This document shows, in pieces, positions 1 through 8,143 of a stretch of DNA of 11,278 nucleotides. The position numbers and the translations under genes are program-made. Numbering within the stretch: position 1 is the first letter of the stretch; each line of letters begins with the position of its first letter. Below the pieces are notes generated by a model. That model was not told where the DNA came from and made no database searches. It worked only from the letters and a program-made list of their open reading frames with translations. The stretch is taken from assembly GCA_036272815.1 (NCBI GenBank), contig DATAYA010000103.1, positions 1 through 11,278 on the forward strand, given 5' to 3'. The DNA is from DATAYA01 sp036272815 (GTDB lineage Bacteria; Pseudomonadota; Alphaproteobacteria; Acetobacterales; Acetobacteraceae).

Positions 1-1
1 C

Positions 2-610
2 GATGCCGTCCACCTGGACGAAGCGCGGGCGCTGCTCGGAGCGCGGTTCGGGGGCGTCGGCGTGGGCAGCGTCGGCGCGGACCGCGCCGGCCGGATCGCG
101 CTGATCGGCCTGCGCGGCGCGGGCAAATCCACCCTCGGCGCCCGGCTCGCCGCCGCCTGCGGCACGGGCTTCACCGAGCTGGACCGCGCGATCGAGCAGG
201 AAGCCGGCATCGAGCTGCCCGCGATCCTGGAGCTGCACGGCCAGGCCGCCTTCCGCCGCTTCGAGCGCGCCGCCCTGGACCGCTGGCTCGCCGCCACCAA
301 CGCCGGCGTGCTTGCGGCTGGCGGCAGCATCGTCGCCGAACCGGAGACCTATGCGCGGCTGCTGGAGGGCTGCCGCACGGTCTGGCTGCGCACCTCGGCC
401 GCCGAGCACATGGCCCGCGTGGCGGCGCAAGGCGACCTGCGACCGATGCGCGGCAACCCGCGCGCGATGGCCGACCTGCACGCAATCCTCAGCAGCCGCG
501 AGGCGCTCTATGCCCGCGCCGATCTGGTGCTCGACACCTCGGGCGCGAGCGTCGCCGAGAGCCTTGGGGCCTTGCGTCGGCTGCTCGGCGAAAACGGCGC
601 CAGCGCGTAG
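2..610 (+). CDS. BoxR/BzdR-type transcriptional regulator, C-terminal shikimate-kinase-like domain (5' partial)
   Basis: The reading frame is open from base 2 to the TAG at 608-610, so the gene starts before the window. A GTG at 62 is possible but unlikely as the true start, because helical coding-like sequence (DEARALLGARF) precedes it in frame. The visible part is a P-loop kinase fold: Walker A GLRGAGKST at bases 107-133, then FTELDR, FRRFE, AAGGSI, the lid segment GDLRPMRGNP and a final SSREALYARAD, matching the order of shikimate kinase motifs. The wording of these motifs, notably EHMARVAAQGDLRPM and VLDTSG, is that of the BoxR/BzdR family. Those are repressors of benzoate catabolism with an N-terminal XRE helix-turn-helix and a shikimate-kinase-like domain that senses benzoyl-CoA. 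The usual GGG of the kinase reads GGS here, as in those regulators. A free-standing shikimate kinase is the alternative. Family assignment is firm; the benzoyl-CoA role is inferred. Confidence 0.82.
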   Translation, partial: DAVHLDEARALLGARFGGVGVGSVGADRAGRIALIGLRGAGKSTLGARLAAACGTGFTELDRAIEQEAGIELPAILELHGQAAFRRFERAALDRWLAATNAGVLAAGGSIVAEPETYARLLEGCRTVWLRTSAAEHMARVAAQGDLRPMRGNPRAMADLHAILSSREALYARADLVLDTSGASVAESLGALRRLLGENGASA

Positions 611-674
611 GGAGCGGACCGCGCCGGCCGCCGCCGACCCTCGGTTCCACACTGCTACCGGCTATTTATCGATT

Positions 675-726
675 CTTAGACATCGAGAACGCGCTGCCGT
701 AACGTATGTCGTTCTAAGTTACGACA
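675..726. promoter_or_regulatory. Candidate promoter/operator region upstream of the desaturase gene
   Basis: The 158-base spacer after the regulator holds a relatively AT-rich patch (about 655-726) in otherwise very GC-rich DNA. It contains TGTCGT (707-712) and ACGACA (721-726), a perfect 6-bp inverted repeat with an 8-base spacer. Two overlapping pairs are also present: CGTAAC (698-703) with GTTACG (718-723), and CTTAGA (675-680) with TCTAAG (713-718). The nearest match to a sigma70 promoter is weak (TTAGAC near 676, TAACGT near 700). The site ends 42 bases before the desaturase ATG, a plausible place for an operator. The bound protein is unknown. Confidence 0.4.
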
Positions 727-768
727 ACCGCGCTCGCTTCGGGCGCCCGCGACCGCGCGGAGACGTCC

Positions 769-1764
769 ATGACCCCGTCCGACGGCCTGAACGACGTGCG
801 TGCCGCCATCAAGCGGGCGATCGGGGCGGAGCGGTTGCGGGATCTGCATCGCCCGTCCCGGCTGGCCGATGCGCTCGGCGTCCTGGTCTATTGGGGCGCG
901 CCGGTCGGGCTGTTCATCGCACTCGCACGCCTGCCGTTCGGGCAGCTCTGGGGCTTGGCCTTCGTGGCGCAGGGCTTCGCGTTCCAGTGCCTCGGCCTGC
1001 TCAGCCACGACGCCTTCAACCACCGGCGCATCTGGGGCGACCGTCTCTCCTGGATCGGTGCGATGGTGTCCTCGTTCCCGGTGCTGCTGTGTCCGACTTG
1101 GTATCGGATCAGTCATCGCGACCACCATGCCTATCTCGGCACCGCCCGCGACACCGAGACCTACAAGCAGAACCTCGACACCGTCCTGAAGCGGGCGGCG
1201 TTCCTTACCCTGCCGGGTGACCGGCTGGCCAAGCTGGGCCGGTTGTCCGCGGCCGACGCACCGATGCCCGAGATCCTGCCCGGAACCCCGACCGAGCGCC
1301 GCCGGCTCCGCATCGAGCGGGTCTGTCTCGTCCTGTTCCTCGTGGGCGTCGCCGCTTGCGCCGTGCGATGGCCTGGACCGGTGCTCTGCGGCTACGTGCT
1401 GCCGCTGGCCATCGTCACGCCGCTCGCCTCCAGCCTGCGCATCATCCTTGAACATGCGGACGTCGACCCGGACAACCGCTTCCATCTCGGCACCTATTAC
1501 CGGACCGGCCGCGTCACGCGGTTCCTGTTCGTGGCGGATTCCGGCGACTGCCACCTCGTCCACCACATCTTCAGCCAGATCCCGTGGTATCGGATGGGCG
1601 AGGCCACGCGGCTGATGCGGCCGGTCCTGATCGGCAACGGCGTGGTCGAGCGCGCCTCGCTGCGGCAACTGCTCGTCGGCTGGTTCATCCGCGGCTTTCC
1701 GCACCGCAGCCTGTGGTTTGCCGCAAGCCCGAGCCCCGCACCGCAGCCCGCTTCAGACGCCTGA
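769..1764 (+). CDS. Fatty acid desaturase family protein (membrane di-iron enzyme)
   Basis: This 331-residue protein carries the full histidine set of the membrane desaturase/hydroxylase family (PF00487 type). Box 1 is HDAFNH (residues 80-85, H-x4-H), box 2 is HRDHH (116-120), and box 3 is HLVHH (262-266), with an additional EH at 228-229. These residues hold a di-iron centre that inserts a double bond or hydroxyl group using O2 and electrons from a partner. Hydrophobic stretches at about 34-77, 92-109 and 185-225 fit two pairs of membrane-spanning helices with the histidine boxes on the cytosolic side. The ATG at 769 has GGAG at 759-762, six bases upstream. No electron donor or lipid gene is adjacent, so the substrate is unknown: an acyl lipid is likeliest, while a carotenoid-type substrate is possible. 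The C-terminal tail is rich in Pro, Ala and Ser. Confidence 0.86.
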   Translation: MTPSDGLNDVRAAIKRAIGAERLRDLHRPSRLADALGVLVYWGAPVGLFIALARLPFGQLWGLAFVAQGFAFQCLGLLSHDAFNHRRIWGDRLSWIGAMVSSFPVLLCPTWYRISHRDHHAYLGTARDTETYKQNLDTVLKRAAFLTLPGDRLAKLGRLSAADAPMPEILPGTPTERRRLRIERVCLVLFLVGVAACAVRWPGPVLCGYVLPLAIVTPLASSLRIILEHADVDPDNRFHLGTYYRTGRVTRFLFVADSGDCHLVHHIFSQIPWYRMGEATRLMRPVLIGNGVVERASLRQLLVGWFIRGFPHRSLWFAASPSPAPQPASDA

Positions 1765-1841
1765 GCCGATCCCCGCGGCCCGGCTTGGACCGGCAGCGCT
1801 TTTCCGGTACTGACCGACATACACATCGGAGAGCAGGCCGG

Positions 1842-2951
1842 ATGAAGATCGCGCGGATCGAGGCTTTTCAGGTCCAATGGGCGAAGAATGAAAAGCCGTC
1901 GCAACGCAGCGCCTTCGTGCGCGTCCACGCCGATGACGGCCGGACCGGGCTCGGCGAGGCGTCGCCGATGCAGGGCGGGCTCGCGTCCCTGGGAATACTG
2001 CTGCACGACATCGCGCCGGCGGTGATCGGCGCCGACCCGCTGGACCACGCCGTGCTGCAGGACCGGCTGCTGCACCGGCTTGTGAAGCTCGGACCCGAGG
2101 GCGCGCTCACCGGCGCGCTCGCGGCCCTCGACATCGCGCTGTGGGACCTCAAGGGCAAGCTTCTCGGGCAGCCGATCTACAAGCTGCTCGGCGGCGCGTG
2201 GCGCGACGCGCTGCCGTTCTATGCCTCGATCGGTGGCAATGCCGACCGCTCCGTCGACGACGTGCTGCGGGCCGTCGAGCGCCGCATGGCGGACAAGCCG
2301 GCAGCGGTAAAGATCCGTTTCGACAACGACCGCCTCGGTCTCGATGCCGACATCGACGGCGACATCGCCAAAGCCCGCGCCGTGCGCAAGCTGGTGGGCG
2401 ACGGCTTCCCCTTGGCCTTCGACGCCAACAATTGCTACTCGCTCGGCGGCGCGATCCGCGTCGGGCGCGCGCTGGAGCAGCTCGGCTACTGGTGGTTCGA
2501 GGAGCCGGTGCAGCACTATCAGCCGCGGCTGATGGGCGAAGTGGCGCGGCGCCTCGACATCACCGTCTCCGCGGGCGAGCAGACCTACACCACCTCCGGG
2601 CTCGTGGAGCTGATCGAGGCGGGCGTGCGCATGGTGCAGCCCGACATCGTCAAGATGGGCGGCATCACCGGAATGCTTCGGTGCGCGGCTGTGGCGAACG
2701 CGCACGGCGCGGAGCTGGTGCCGCACCAGACGCAGCCCACGATCGGCCACATGGCGAACCTGCATTTGGCCGCCTCGCAGCTTCATGCGACCAAGCCCTG
2801 CGAGAACAACGATCCGTCGCCGCGGATGCACGCCGTGTTCCGCTCGCCGCCGCGGCTGGTGGACGGCATGTTCCATCTCCCGACCGAGCCGGGCCTCGGC
2901 CTGGAGTTCGACGAGGGCGAACTCGAGCGCCGCCGCATCCCGGTCGCCTGA
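1842..2951 (+). CDS. Enolase-superfamily (mandelate racemase subgroup) enzyme, probable acid-sugar dehydratase
   Basis: The 369-residue protein has the capping N-terminal domain (about 1-120) and the (beta/alpha)7-beta barrel of the mandelate racemase/muconate lactonizing group. Visible active-site residues are K157-x-R159, metal ligands D194 (AFDANN), E220 (WFEEPV) and E246 (SAGEQ), the His-Asp pair D268 (QPDIVK) and H295 (VPHQTQP), and E321. These match the Mg2+-dependent mandelate racemase subgroup, whose members mostly dehydrate aldonates to 2-keto-3-deoxy acids. The second lysine of the usual K-x-K pair is arginine here. I chose ATG 1842 because GGAGAG (1828-1833) lies 8 bases before it; a longer upstream frame overlaps the desaturase gene and looks non-coding. 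It is co-directional with the sugar ABC operon and a sugar dehydrogenase, which supports a sugar-acid role. A racemase or epimerase remains possible; the exact substrate is not readable. Confidence 0.88.
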   Translation: MKIARIEAFQVQWAKNEKPSQRSAFVRVHADDGRTGLGEASPMQGGLASLGILLHDIAPAVIGADPLDHAVLQDRLLHRLVKLGPEGALTGALAALDIALWDLKGKLLGQPIYKLLGGAWRDALPFYASIGGNADRSVDDVLRAVERRMADKPAAVKIRFDNDRLGLDADIDGDIAKARAVRKLVGDGFPLAFDANNCYSLGGAIRVGRALEQLGYWWFEEPVQHYQPRLMGEVARRLDITVSAGEQTYTTSGLVELIEAGVRMVQPDIVKMGGITGMLRCAAVANAHGAELVPHQTQPTIGHMANLHLAASQLHATKPCENNDPSPRMHAVFRSPPRLVDGMFHLPTEPGLGLEFDEGELERRRIPVA

Positions 2952-2977
2952 CGCCGCGATCGTAGTCCTGCGTCGGA

Positions 2978-3000
2978 TTGACACGTCGCGCCGCCGCGAC
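2978..3000 (+). promoter_or_regulatory. Candidate -35 element with overlapping inverted repeat, upstream of the ABC operon
   Basis: The 116-base gap between the dehydratase and the binding-protein gene holds a perfect TTGACA (2978-2983). Immediately after it is the inverted repeat GTCGCG (2985-2990), CCGC, CGCGAC (2995-3000). No good -10 hexamer is seen 16-18 bases downstream (the best is around 3001-3007), so the promoter call is weak. A palindrome inside a core promoter would suit a repressor site; read as RNA it could also be a small hairpin. Its position suggests that the transport genes may have a promoter separate from the dehydratase. Confidence 0.35.
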
Positions 3001-3067
3001 CAGCATTCCGCGCGGCTGAAATAACGCGAGCCTCGATGACGGAGGCAGGACCAGGGAGAACGTCTCG

Positions 3068-4351
3068 ATGTCGCACGTCACGCGCCGCGGTGTGGTGGCC
3101 GGCTCCGCCGCTTTGCTCGCGGCGCCCTTGTCGGGGCGTGCCTTCGCGGCCGCTGCGGTGACGCCTCGACTGACCGCCATCTCGCAATGGTCCGCCGGCA
3201 GCGACGGGGCCGCCATCACCGCGCTCGGCCGCGTATTCGAGCAGCACGGCGGCATCTGGCAGCACAATCCGGTGCCCGGCTTCACCACCGAGATGATGAA
3301 CAAGCTGCGGGCCGAGATCCTTGCCGGGAATCCGCCGGCGGTGTCGCAGCTCAAGGGGCCGGAGATCGCGGCCTGGTCGAAAATCTACCCGACGATCAAC
3401 ATCTCGCCCTGGGTGCAGGCGGCCGGTCTCGAACCCCATGTGCCGGCGGAGCTGGCCGCGTCCTGCAAGCCGGGCGGGCACTGGATCGCGCTGCCGCTGC
3501 AGGTCTATCGCATCAACACGCTGTTCATGTCGGTCCCCGGCATGAAGCGCGCCGGCGTGACCACACCGCCGAAGACCTGGGCCGAGTTCAACACCGTCGC
3601 CGCGAAGATGAAGGCGGCCGGCATGACCCCGCTCGCCAATGGCGGCATCCGCTGGGACGACGGCATGAAGTTCGAGATCGCGCTCGCCGGCATCAGCCCC
3701 GACGCGTATCGCCGCGCGATCATGCATCTCGATACCAAGGCGCTGCGCGGGCCGGAGGTTCTCGCGGCGTTCGCGCAGTTGCGCAAGTTCTCAAGCTGGA
3801 TGGACCCGGACATCGCGGCCCAGTCCTGGGCGGTGAACGTGCCGGCGTTCATGAAGGGCGACATGGGAATGGTCCTGATGGGCGGCTGGGCGCAGGGCAA
3901 CCTCCTGCACGCCGGTGCCAAGCCCGCGGATTTCATCAGCCTTGCAGCCCCGCAGGACAGCGGGCCGCCGTGCTTCGACCTCAATGCCGACTGCTTCATC
4001 TTCTGGCAGCAGAAGGCGGCGGACCTGAAGGCCGGGCAGACGCTGTTCGCGCAGATCATGATGCAGCCGGCGACGCAGGAGATGTATTCGAAAATAACCG
4101 GGTCGATCCCGGCCCGCACCGACGTCGACCTGAACCAGCCCGGCTTCCTCGACGGCCAGCGCGACTCGGCGCAGAACCTGCGCGCGGCGATCGCCGGCAA
4201 GCGCGTGCTGCTCTCGCTCGCGCACAACATGGCGCAGCCCAATGGCACCACCGCCGCGATGATCGACGTGCTGACCGAGTTCGTCCACAATCCGGCCATC
4301 CAGCCGCCCGACGCGCAGAAGCGGCTGGTCGGGGCGGTCGAGGGCGCATAG
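3068..4351 (+). CDS. Sugar ABC transporter substrate-binding protein (CUT1 family, GtsA-like)
   Basis: This 427-residue protein is the periplasmic sugar receptor of the following permease and ATPase genes. The N-terminus has a twin-arginine type signal: TRRGVVAG at residues 5-12, a hydrophobic stretch, and a probable cleavage site after RAFA at residue 27. The mature part is a family 1 solute-binding protein (PF01547 type). The segments MMNKLRAEILAGNPPAVSQL, KGPEIAAW and GSIPARTDVDL resemble the GtsA glucose/mannose-binding proteins of Pseudomonas. Length is normal for that family. ATG 3068 is preceded by GGGAG (3054-3058) at a spacing of nine. It begins a five-gene run with gaps of 10 bases or less. 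Transport of an aldose monosaccharide is inferred from the family and from the sugar dehydrogenase gene at the end of the operon; the exact sugar is unknown. Confidence 0.92.
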   Translation: MSHVTRRGVVAGSAALLAAPLSGRAFAAAAVTPRLTAISQWSAGSDGAAITALGRVFEQHGGIWQHNPVPGFTTEMMNKLRAEILAGNPPAVSQLKGPEIAAWSKIYPTINISPWVQAAGLEPHVPAELAASCKPGGHWIALPLQVYRINTLFMSVPGMKRAGVTTPPKTWAEFNTVAAKMKAAGMTPLANGGIRWDDGMKFEIALAGISPDAYRRAIMHLDTKALRGPEVLAAFAQLRKFSSWMDPDIAAQSWAVNVPAFMKGDMGMVLMGGWAQGNLLHAGAKPADFISLAAPQDSGPPCFDLNADCFIFWQQKAADLKAGQTLFAQIMMQPATQEMYSKITGSIPARTDVDLNQPGFLDGQRDSAQNLRAAIAGKRVLLSLAHNMAQPNGTTAAMIDVLTEFVHNPAIQPPDAQKRLVGAVEGA

Positions 4352-4360
4352 CCGCGCCGG

Positions 4361-5332
4361 ATGCCGACGACCGAGGGCGCCGCCCGGGTGCGCGCCGCAG
4401 GCCCCGCCGAGCCGGCCGCGCCGCGGGCCGTCAACCGACGCACGCCCGGACGCGCACCGGTGATCGCCGTGCTGACGCAACTCGCCATCTGGGTGCCGCT
4501 CGGCCTCACCGCGCTCCAGGTCGTGGGCTTCACCATCTGGACCACCTGGGTCTCGTTCACGCCCTCGACCCTGCTGCCCGAGTCCGGCTTCGTGGGCCTG
4601 CGCAACTATGTCCGCGTGATGCGCACGCCCAACTTGCAGATCGCCTATGTCAACCTCGTGATCTTCGGGGTCGGCTTCGTGCTGCTCACCTCCGCACTCG
4701 GGCTGCTGCTCGCGGTCCTGCTGGATCAGCGCGTGCGCGGCGAGAACGTGCTGCGCACCATCTTCCTCTATCCGCTCGCGGTCTCGTTCGTGGTCACCGG
4801 CACGGTGTGGAGCTGGCTGCTCAATCCCGGCATCGGTATCCAGAGGCTGGTCAACAATTTCGGCTGGACCGGCTTCCGGTTCGACTGGATCGTGCAGCCC
4901 GACCGGGCGATCTACACCCTGATCATCGCCGGCGCCTGGCAGGGCGCCGGCTTTGCGATGGCGCTGTTCCTCGCCGGGCTCCGCTCGGTGGACAGCGACC
5001 TCGTAAAGGCGGCGCAGATCGACGGCGCCGGCCCCTGGCGGATGTACCGCCGCGTGCTGCTGCCGACCATCTGGCCGATCTTCATCACCGTGGCCGCGAT
5101 CCTGCTGCAGTTCGCGATCAAGACCTTCGACCTGGTGCGGGCGCTGACCGAAGGCGGCCCGGGCATCTCCACCATGCTTCCCGCCGTCGTGGTCTATGAT
5201 TTCATGTTCCAGCGCAGCGAGCTGGGGCGCGGTGCGGCGGTGGCGGTGCTGATGCTGCTTACGCTGGTCGTGGTCGTGGCGCCGTTCGGGATCTACCTGC
5301 GCCTGCGTGCGCGGCGGCAGGCGCGCGCATGA
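4361..5332 (+). CDS. Sugar ABC transporter permease 1 (CUT1, MalF/GtsB-like)
   Basis: This 323-residue inner-membrane protein is the first of two permease subunits. After a polar Ala/Arg/Pro-rich N-terminus (about 1-33), hydrophobic segments appear at about 34-64, 97-121, 134-152, 184-207, 237-251 and 293-313, consistent with six membrane helices. The cytoplasmic EAA loop that docks on the ATPase is clear at 216-236 (KAAQIDGAGPWRMYRRVLLP). It starts nine bases after the binding-protein stop. GAGGG at 4340-4344 is 16 bases from the ATG, a weak site, so translational coupling is likely. A later start such as the GTG at 4460 would remove the odd N-terminal tail and cannot be excluded. Its stop overlaps the next start (ATGA at 5329-5332). 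Confidence 0.93.
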   Translation: MPTTEGAARVRAAGPAEPAAPRAVNRRTPGRAPVIAVLTQLAIWVPLGLTALQVVGFTIWTTWVSFTPSTLLPESGFVGLRNYVRVMRTPNLQIAYVNLVIFGVGFVLLTSALGLLLAVLLDQRVRGENVLRTIFLYPLAVSFVVTGTVWSWLLNPGIGIQRLVNNFGWTGFRFDWIVQPDRAIYTLIIAGAWQGAGFAMALFLAGLRSVDSDLVKAAQIDGAGPWRMYRRVLLPTIWPIFITVAAILLQFAIKTFDLVRALTEGGPGISTMLPAVVVYDFMFQRSELGRGAAVAVLMLLTLVVVVAPFGIYLRLRARRQARA

Positions 5333-6234
5333 GCGGGGCCGCGCTGCGCGCCGGCGTGCCGTCCGCCGGAAGCCGCATCGCCCGGAGCCGCATCGCCCGG
5401 AGCCGCATCCTCATCTACGCGGCGCTGGTGCTGCTGGCGCTGGCGTTCCTGGTCCCGTTCGCCGTGGTCGTCCTGAACTCGCTTCGCACTAACCAGGAGA
5501 TTGCCGCGACCTCGATGATCGGCTGGCCGCGCGGGCTTGCGTTCGGCAACTTCGCCTCCGCCTGGGACGGGTTCTGCATGGCCGGGCATTGCTGGGGCAT
5601 CGAGCCCTACATGCTCAACTCGCTGACGATCGTCTTTCCTGCGACCGTCATCTCGACGCTGCTGGGCGCGCTCGCCGGGTACTCGATCGCGCTGTGGCGG
5701 TTCCCGGGCGACGCCTGGATGTTCGGTGTCGTCACGCTCGGGATATTCCTGCCCGAGCAGATGAAGCTGATCCCGTGGGTCATCGTGCTGCGCGACCTTG
5801 GCCTGTTCAACACACTCCCCGGCCTGATCCTGATCCACACCGTCCAGGGCCTGAGCTTCACCACGCTGTTCTGCCGCAACTACTACGTCAGCATCCCGCC
5901 CGATCTGCTGAAGGCCGCGCGCATCGACGGCGCCGGCTTCTTCCGCATCTTCTGGCGCATCGTGCTGCCGATCTCTCCGCCGATCCTCGTGGTCACCGTG
6001 ATCTGGCAGTTCACCGGCATCTGGAACGAGTTCCTGTTCGGCGTGACCTTCACCTCCGGCGCGCATCAGCCGGTCACCGCGGCGCTGATCGCGCTCAGCG
6101 CGGCGGTGACGACGGCGCCGCAATTCGGCGTGCAGAGTGCGGCCGTGCTGATCGCGGCGTTGCCCACCTTGCTTGTCTATCTGTTCGGCGGCCGGTATTT
6201 CCTGCGCGGCCTCACCGCGGGCGCAGTCAAGTGA
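5329..6234 (+). CDS. Sugar ABC transporter permease 2 (CUT1, MalG/GtsC-like)
   Basis: This 301-residue protein is the second transmembrane subunit of the importer. Hydrophobic segments lie at about 28-50, 97-122, 131-152, 163-182, 217-236 and 270-290. The EAA loop is at 194-216 (LKAARIDGAGFFRIFWRIVL), followed by LPISPP. The ATG overlaps the upstream stop as ATGA, so the two permeases are translationally coupled and should be made in equal amounts. The N-terminal tail holds the repeated peptide SRIAR-SRIAR-SRI, coded by a 15-bp tandem repeat, just ahead of the first helix. The rest of the protein has normal length for the family. The ATPase gene starts 10 bases after its stop. Confidence 0.93.
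   Translation: MSGAALRAGVPSAGSRIARSRIARSRILIYAALVLLALAFLVPFAVVVLNSLRTNQEIAATSMIGWPRGLAFGNFASAWDGFCMAGHCWGIEPYMLNSLTIVFPATVISTLLGALAGYSIALWRFPGDAWMFGVVTLGIFLPEQMKLIPWVIVLRDLGLFNTLPGLILIHTVQGLSFTTLFCRNYYVSIPPDLLKAARIDGAGFFRIFWRIVLPISPPILVVTVIWQFTGIWNEFLFGVTFTSGAHQPVTAALIALSAAVTTAPQFGVQSAAVLIAALPTLLVYLFGGRYFLRGLTAGAVK
5371..5409 (+). repeat. 15-bp tandem repeat inside the permease 2 coding region
   Basis: The unit AGCCGCATCGCCCGG occurs at 5371-5385 and again, identical, at 5386-5400, followed by a partial copy AGCCGCATC at 5401-5409. It keeps the reading frame and codes SRIAR-SRIAR-SRI in the positively charged tail before the first membrane helix. Base identity between the copies points to a recent duplication, since it goes beyond what the protein sequence requires. 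Gain or loss of one unit would change the tail by five residues. Confidence 0.9.
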
Positions 6235-6244
6235 GCGAGAAGAA

Positions 6245-7353
<1,109 letters not shown>

Positions 7354-7357
<4 letters not shown>

Positions 7358-8109
7358 CGATGCCCACATATCCCGACCTGCGCGACCGCACCGTCATCGT
7401 GACCGGCGGCGCCAGCGGCATCGGCGAGGCGTTCGTGCGCGCCTTCGCGGCCAACGGCGCGCGCGTCGCGTTCCTCGACATCGACGATGCCGCCGGCGAG
7501 GTGCTGTCCGGCGCCTTGCCGCAGCGGCCGCTGTTCCTGCCGTGCGACCTCACTGACCTCGCCGCGTTGCGCGCCGCGATCGAACAGGCAGGAGAGACGC
7601 TCGGCCCGGCTTCGGTGCTGGTGAACAACGCCGCCAACGATCAGCGCCAGAGCTTCGCGGAAGTGGACGGGGACGCGTTCGACTGGATGATGGCGGTGAA
7701 CTTCCGGCACGTGTTCTTCGCCGCCCAGGCGGTGCTGCCGCAGATGCGCGCGGCTGGCGGCGGCTCCATCGTCAACATGAGTTCCGTCGCCTGGATGGCC
7801 GGCGGCCGCGACATGCAGGCCTATTCGGCGGCGAAGGCGGCGATCGTCGGCTTCACCAACTCGCTGGCGCGCGACGTCGGCCAGTACCGCATCCGCGTCA
7901 ACGCGATCGCACCCGGCATGGTCATCACCCCGCGCCAGCAGCGCCTCTGGTTTCCGGACGCGACCAGGATCGCCGAAATGCGCGCGCGGCAGTGCCTGCC
8001 GGATGCGATCGAGCCGGCGGATATCGCGCAGACGGCGCTGTTCCTCGCGTCGGATGCGAGCCGCGCGATCACCAAGCAATGCCTCGTGGTGAATGCCGGG
8101 TCACGATGA
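7354..8109 (+). CDS. SDR family NAD-dependent sugar 1-dehydrogenase (XylB/galactose dehydrogenase-like)
   Basis: This 251-residue classical SDR has TGGASGIG (17-24) for cofactor binding, D42 at the end of beta-2 (FLDID) favouring NAD+, NNAA (91-94), and the active site N116, S144, Y157 and K161. The segments YPDLRDRTVIVTGG, VLVNNAANDQRQ, VNFRHVFF and QCLPDAIEP resemble the Caulobacter D-xylose dehydrogenase XylB and related aldose 1-dehydrogenases, which oxidise an aldose to its lactone. Its ATG overlaps the ATPase stop, so it belongs to the transporter operon, which strongly suggests that it acts on the imported sugar. GGAG at 7339-7342 is 11 bases upstream; a second in-frame ATG at 7360 is possible. 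Near the C-terminus the usual T-G is T-K (AITKQCLVVNAG), an odd substitution. The substrate (pentose or hexose) is unknown. Confidence 0.88.
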
Positions 8110-8110
8110 G

Positions 8111-8141
8111 AAAAGGCCACGGAGGGCGCGCCCCTGGCCTT
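8111..8141. terminator. Hairpin terminator between convergent genes, best oriented for uvrC
   Basis: AAGGCCA (8113-8119) pairs perfectly with TGGCCTT (8135-8141), and the palindrome GGGCGCGCCC (8124-8133) is nested between them. On the minus strand the stem is followed by TTTTC, giving a short U-run right after the uvrC stop at 8144-8146. On the plus strand there is no U-run, but the same hairpin lies directly after the sugar dehydrogenase stop. The whole gap between the two convergent stop codons is 34 bases. Confidence 0.72.
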
Positions 8142-8143
8142 GC

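Noticed and set aside
62..64. GTG as the true start of a short shikimate kinase gene
   Set aside because: The frame is open to the window edge with plausible linker sequence before the GTG, and the domain wording fits BoxR/BzdR regulators, which have an HTH domain in front.
1785..1813. TTGGAC-N17-TACTGA as a promoter for the dehydratase
   Set aside because: Both hexamers match the consensus too poorly; it is not better than chance, so not listed as a feature.
1497..2984. A 495-codon minus-strand open frame over the desaturase end and the dehydratase
   Set aside because: No domain; the plus-strand dehydratase has complete catalytic residues and a ribosome-binding site.
3187..5199. A 670-codon plus-strand open frame over the binding protein and permease 1
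   Set aside because: It is Arg/Ala/Gly-rich with no motif, out of frame with two clearly recognisable transporter genes.
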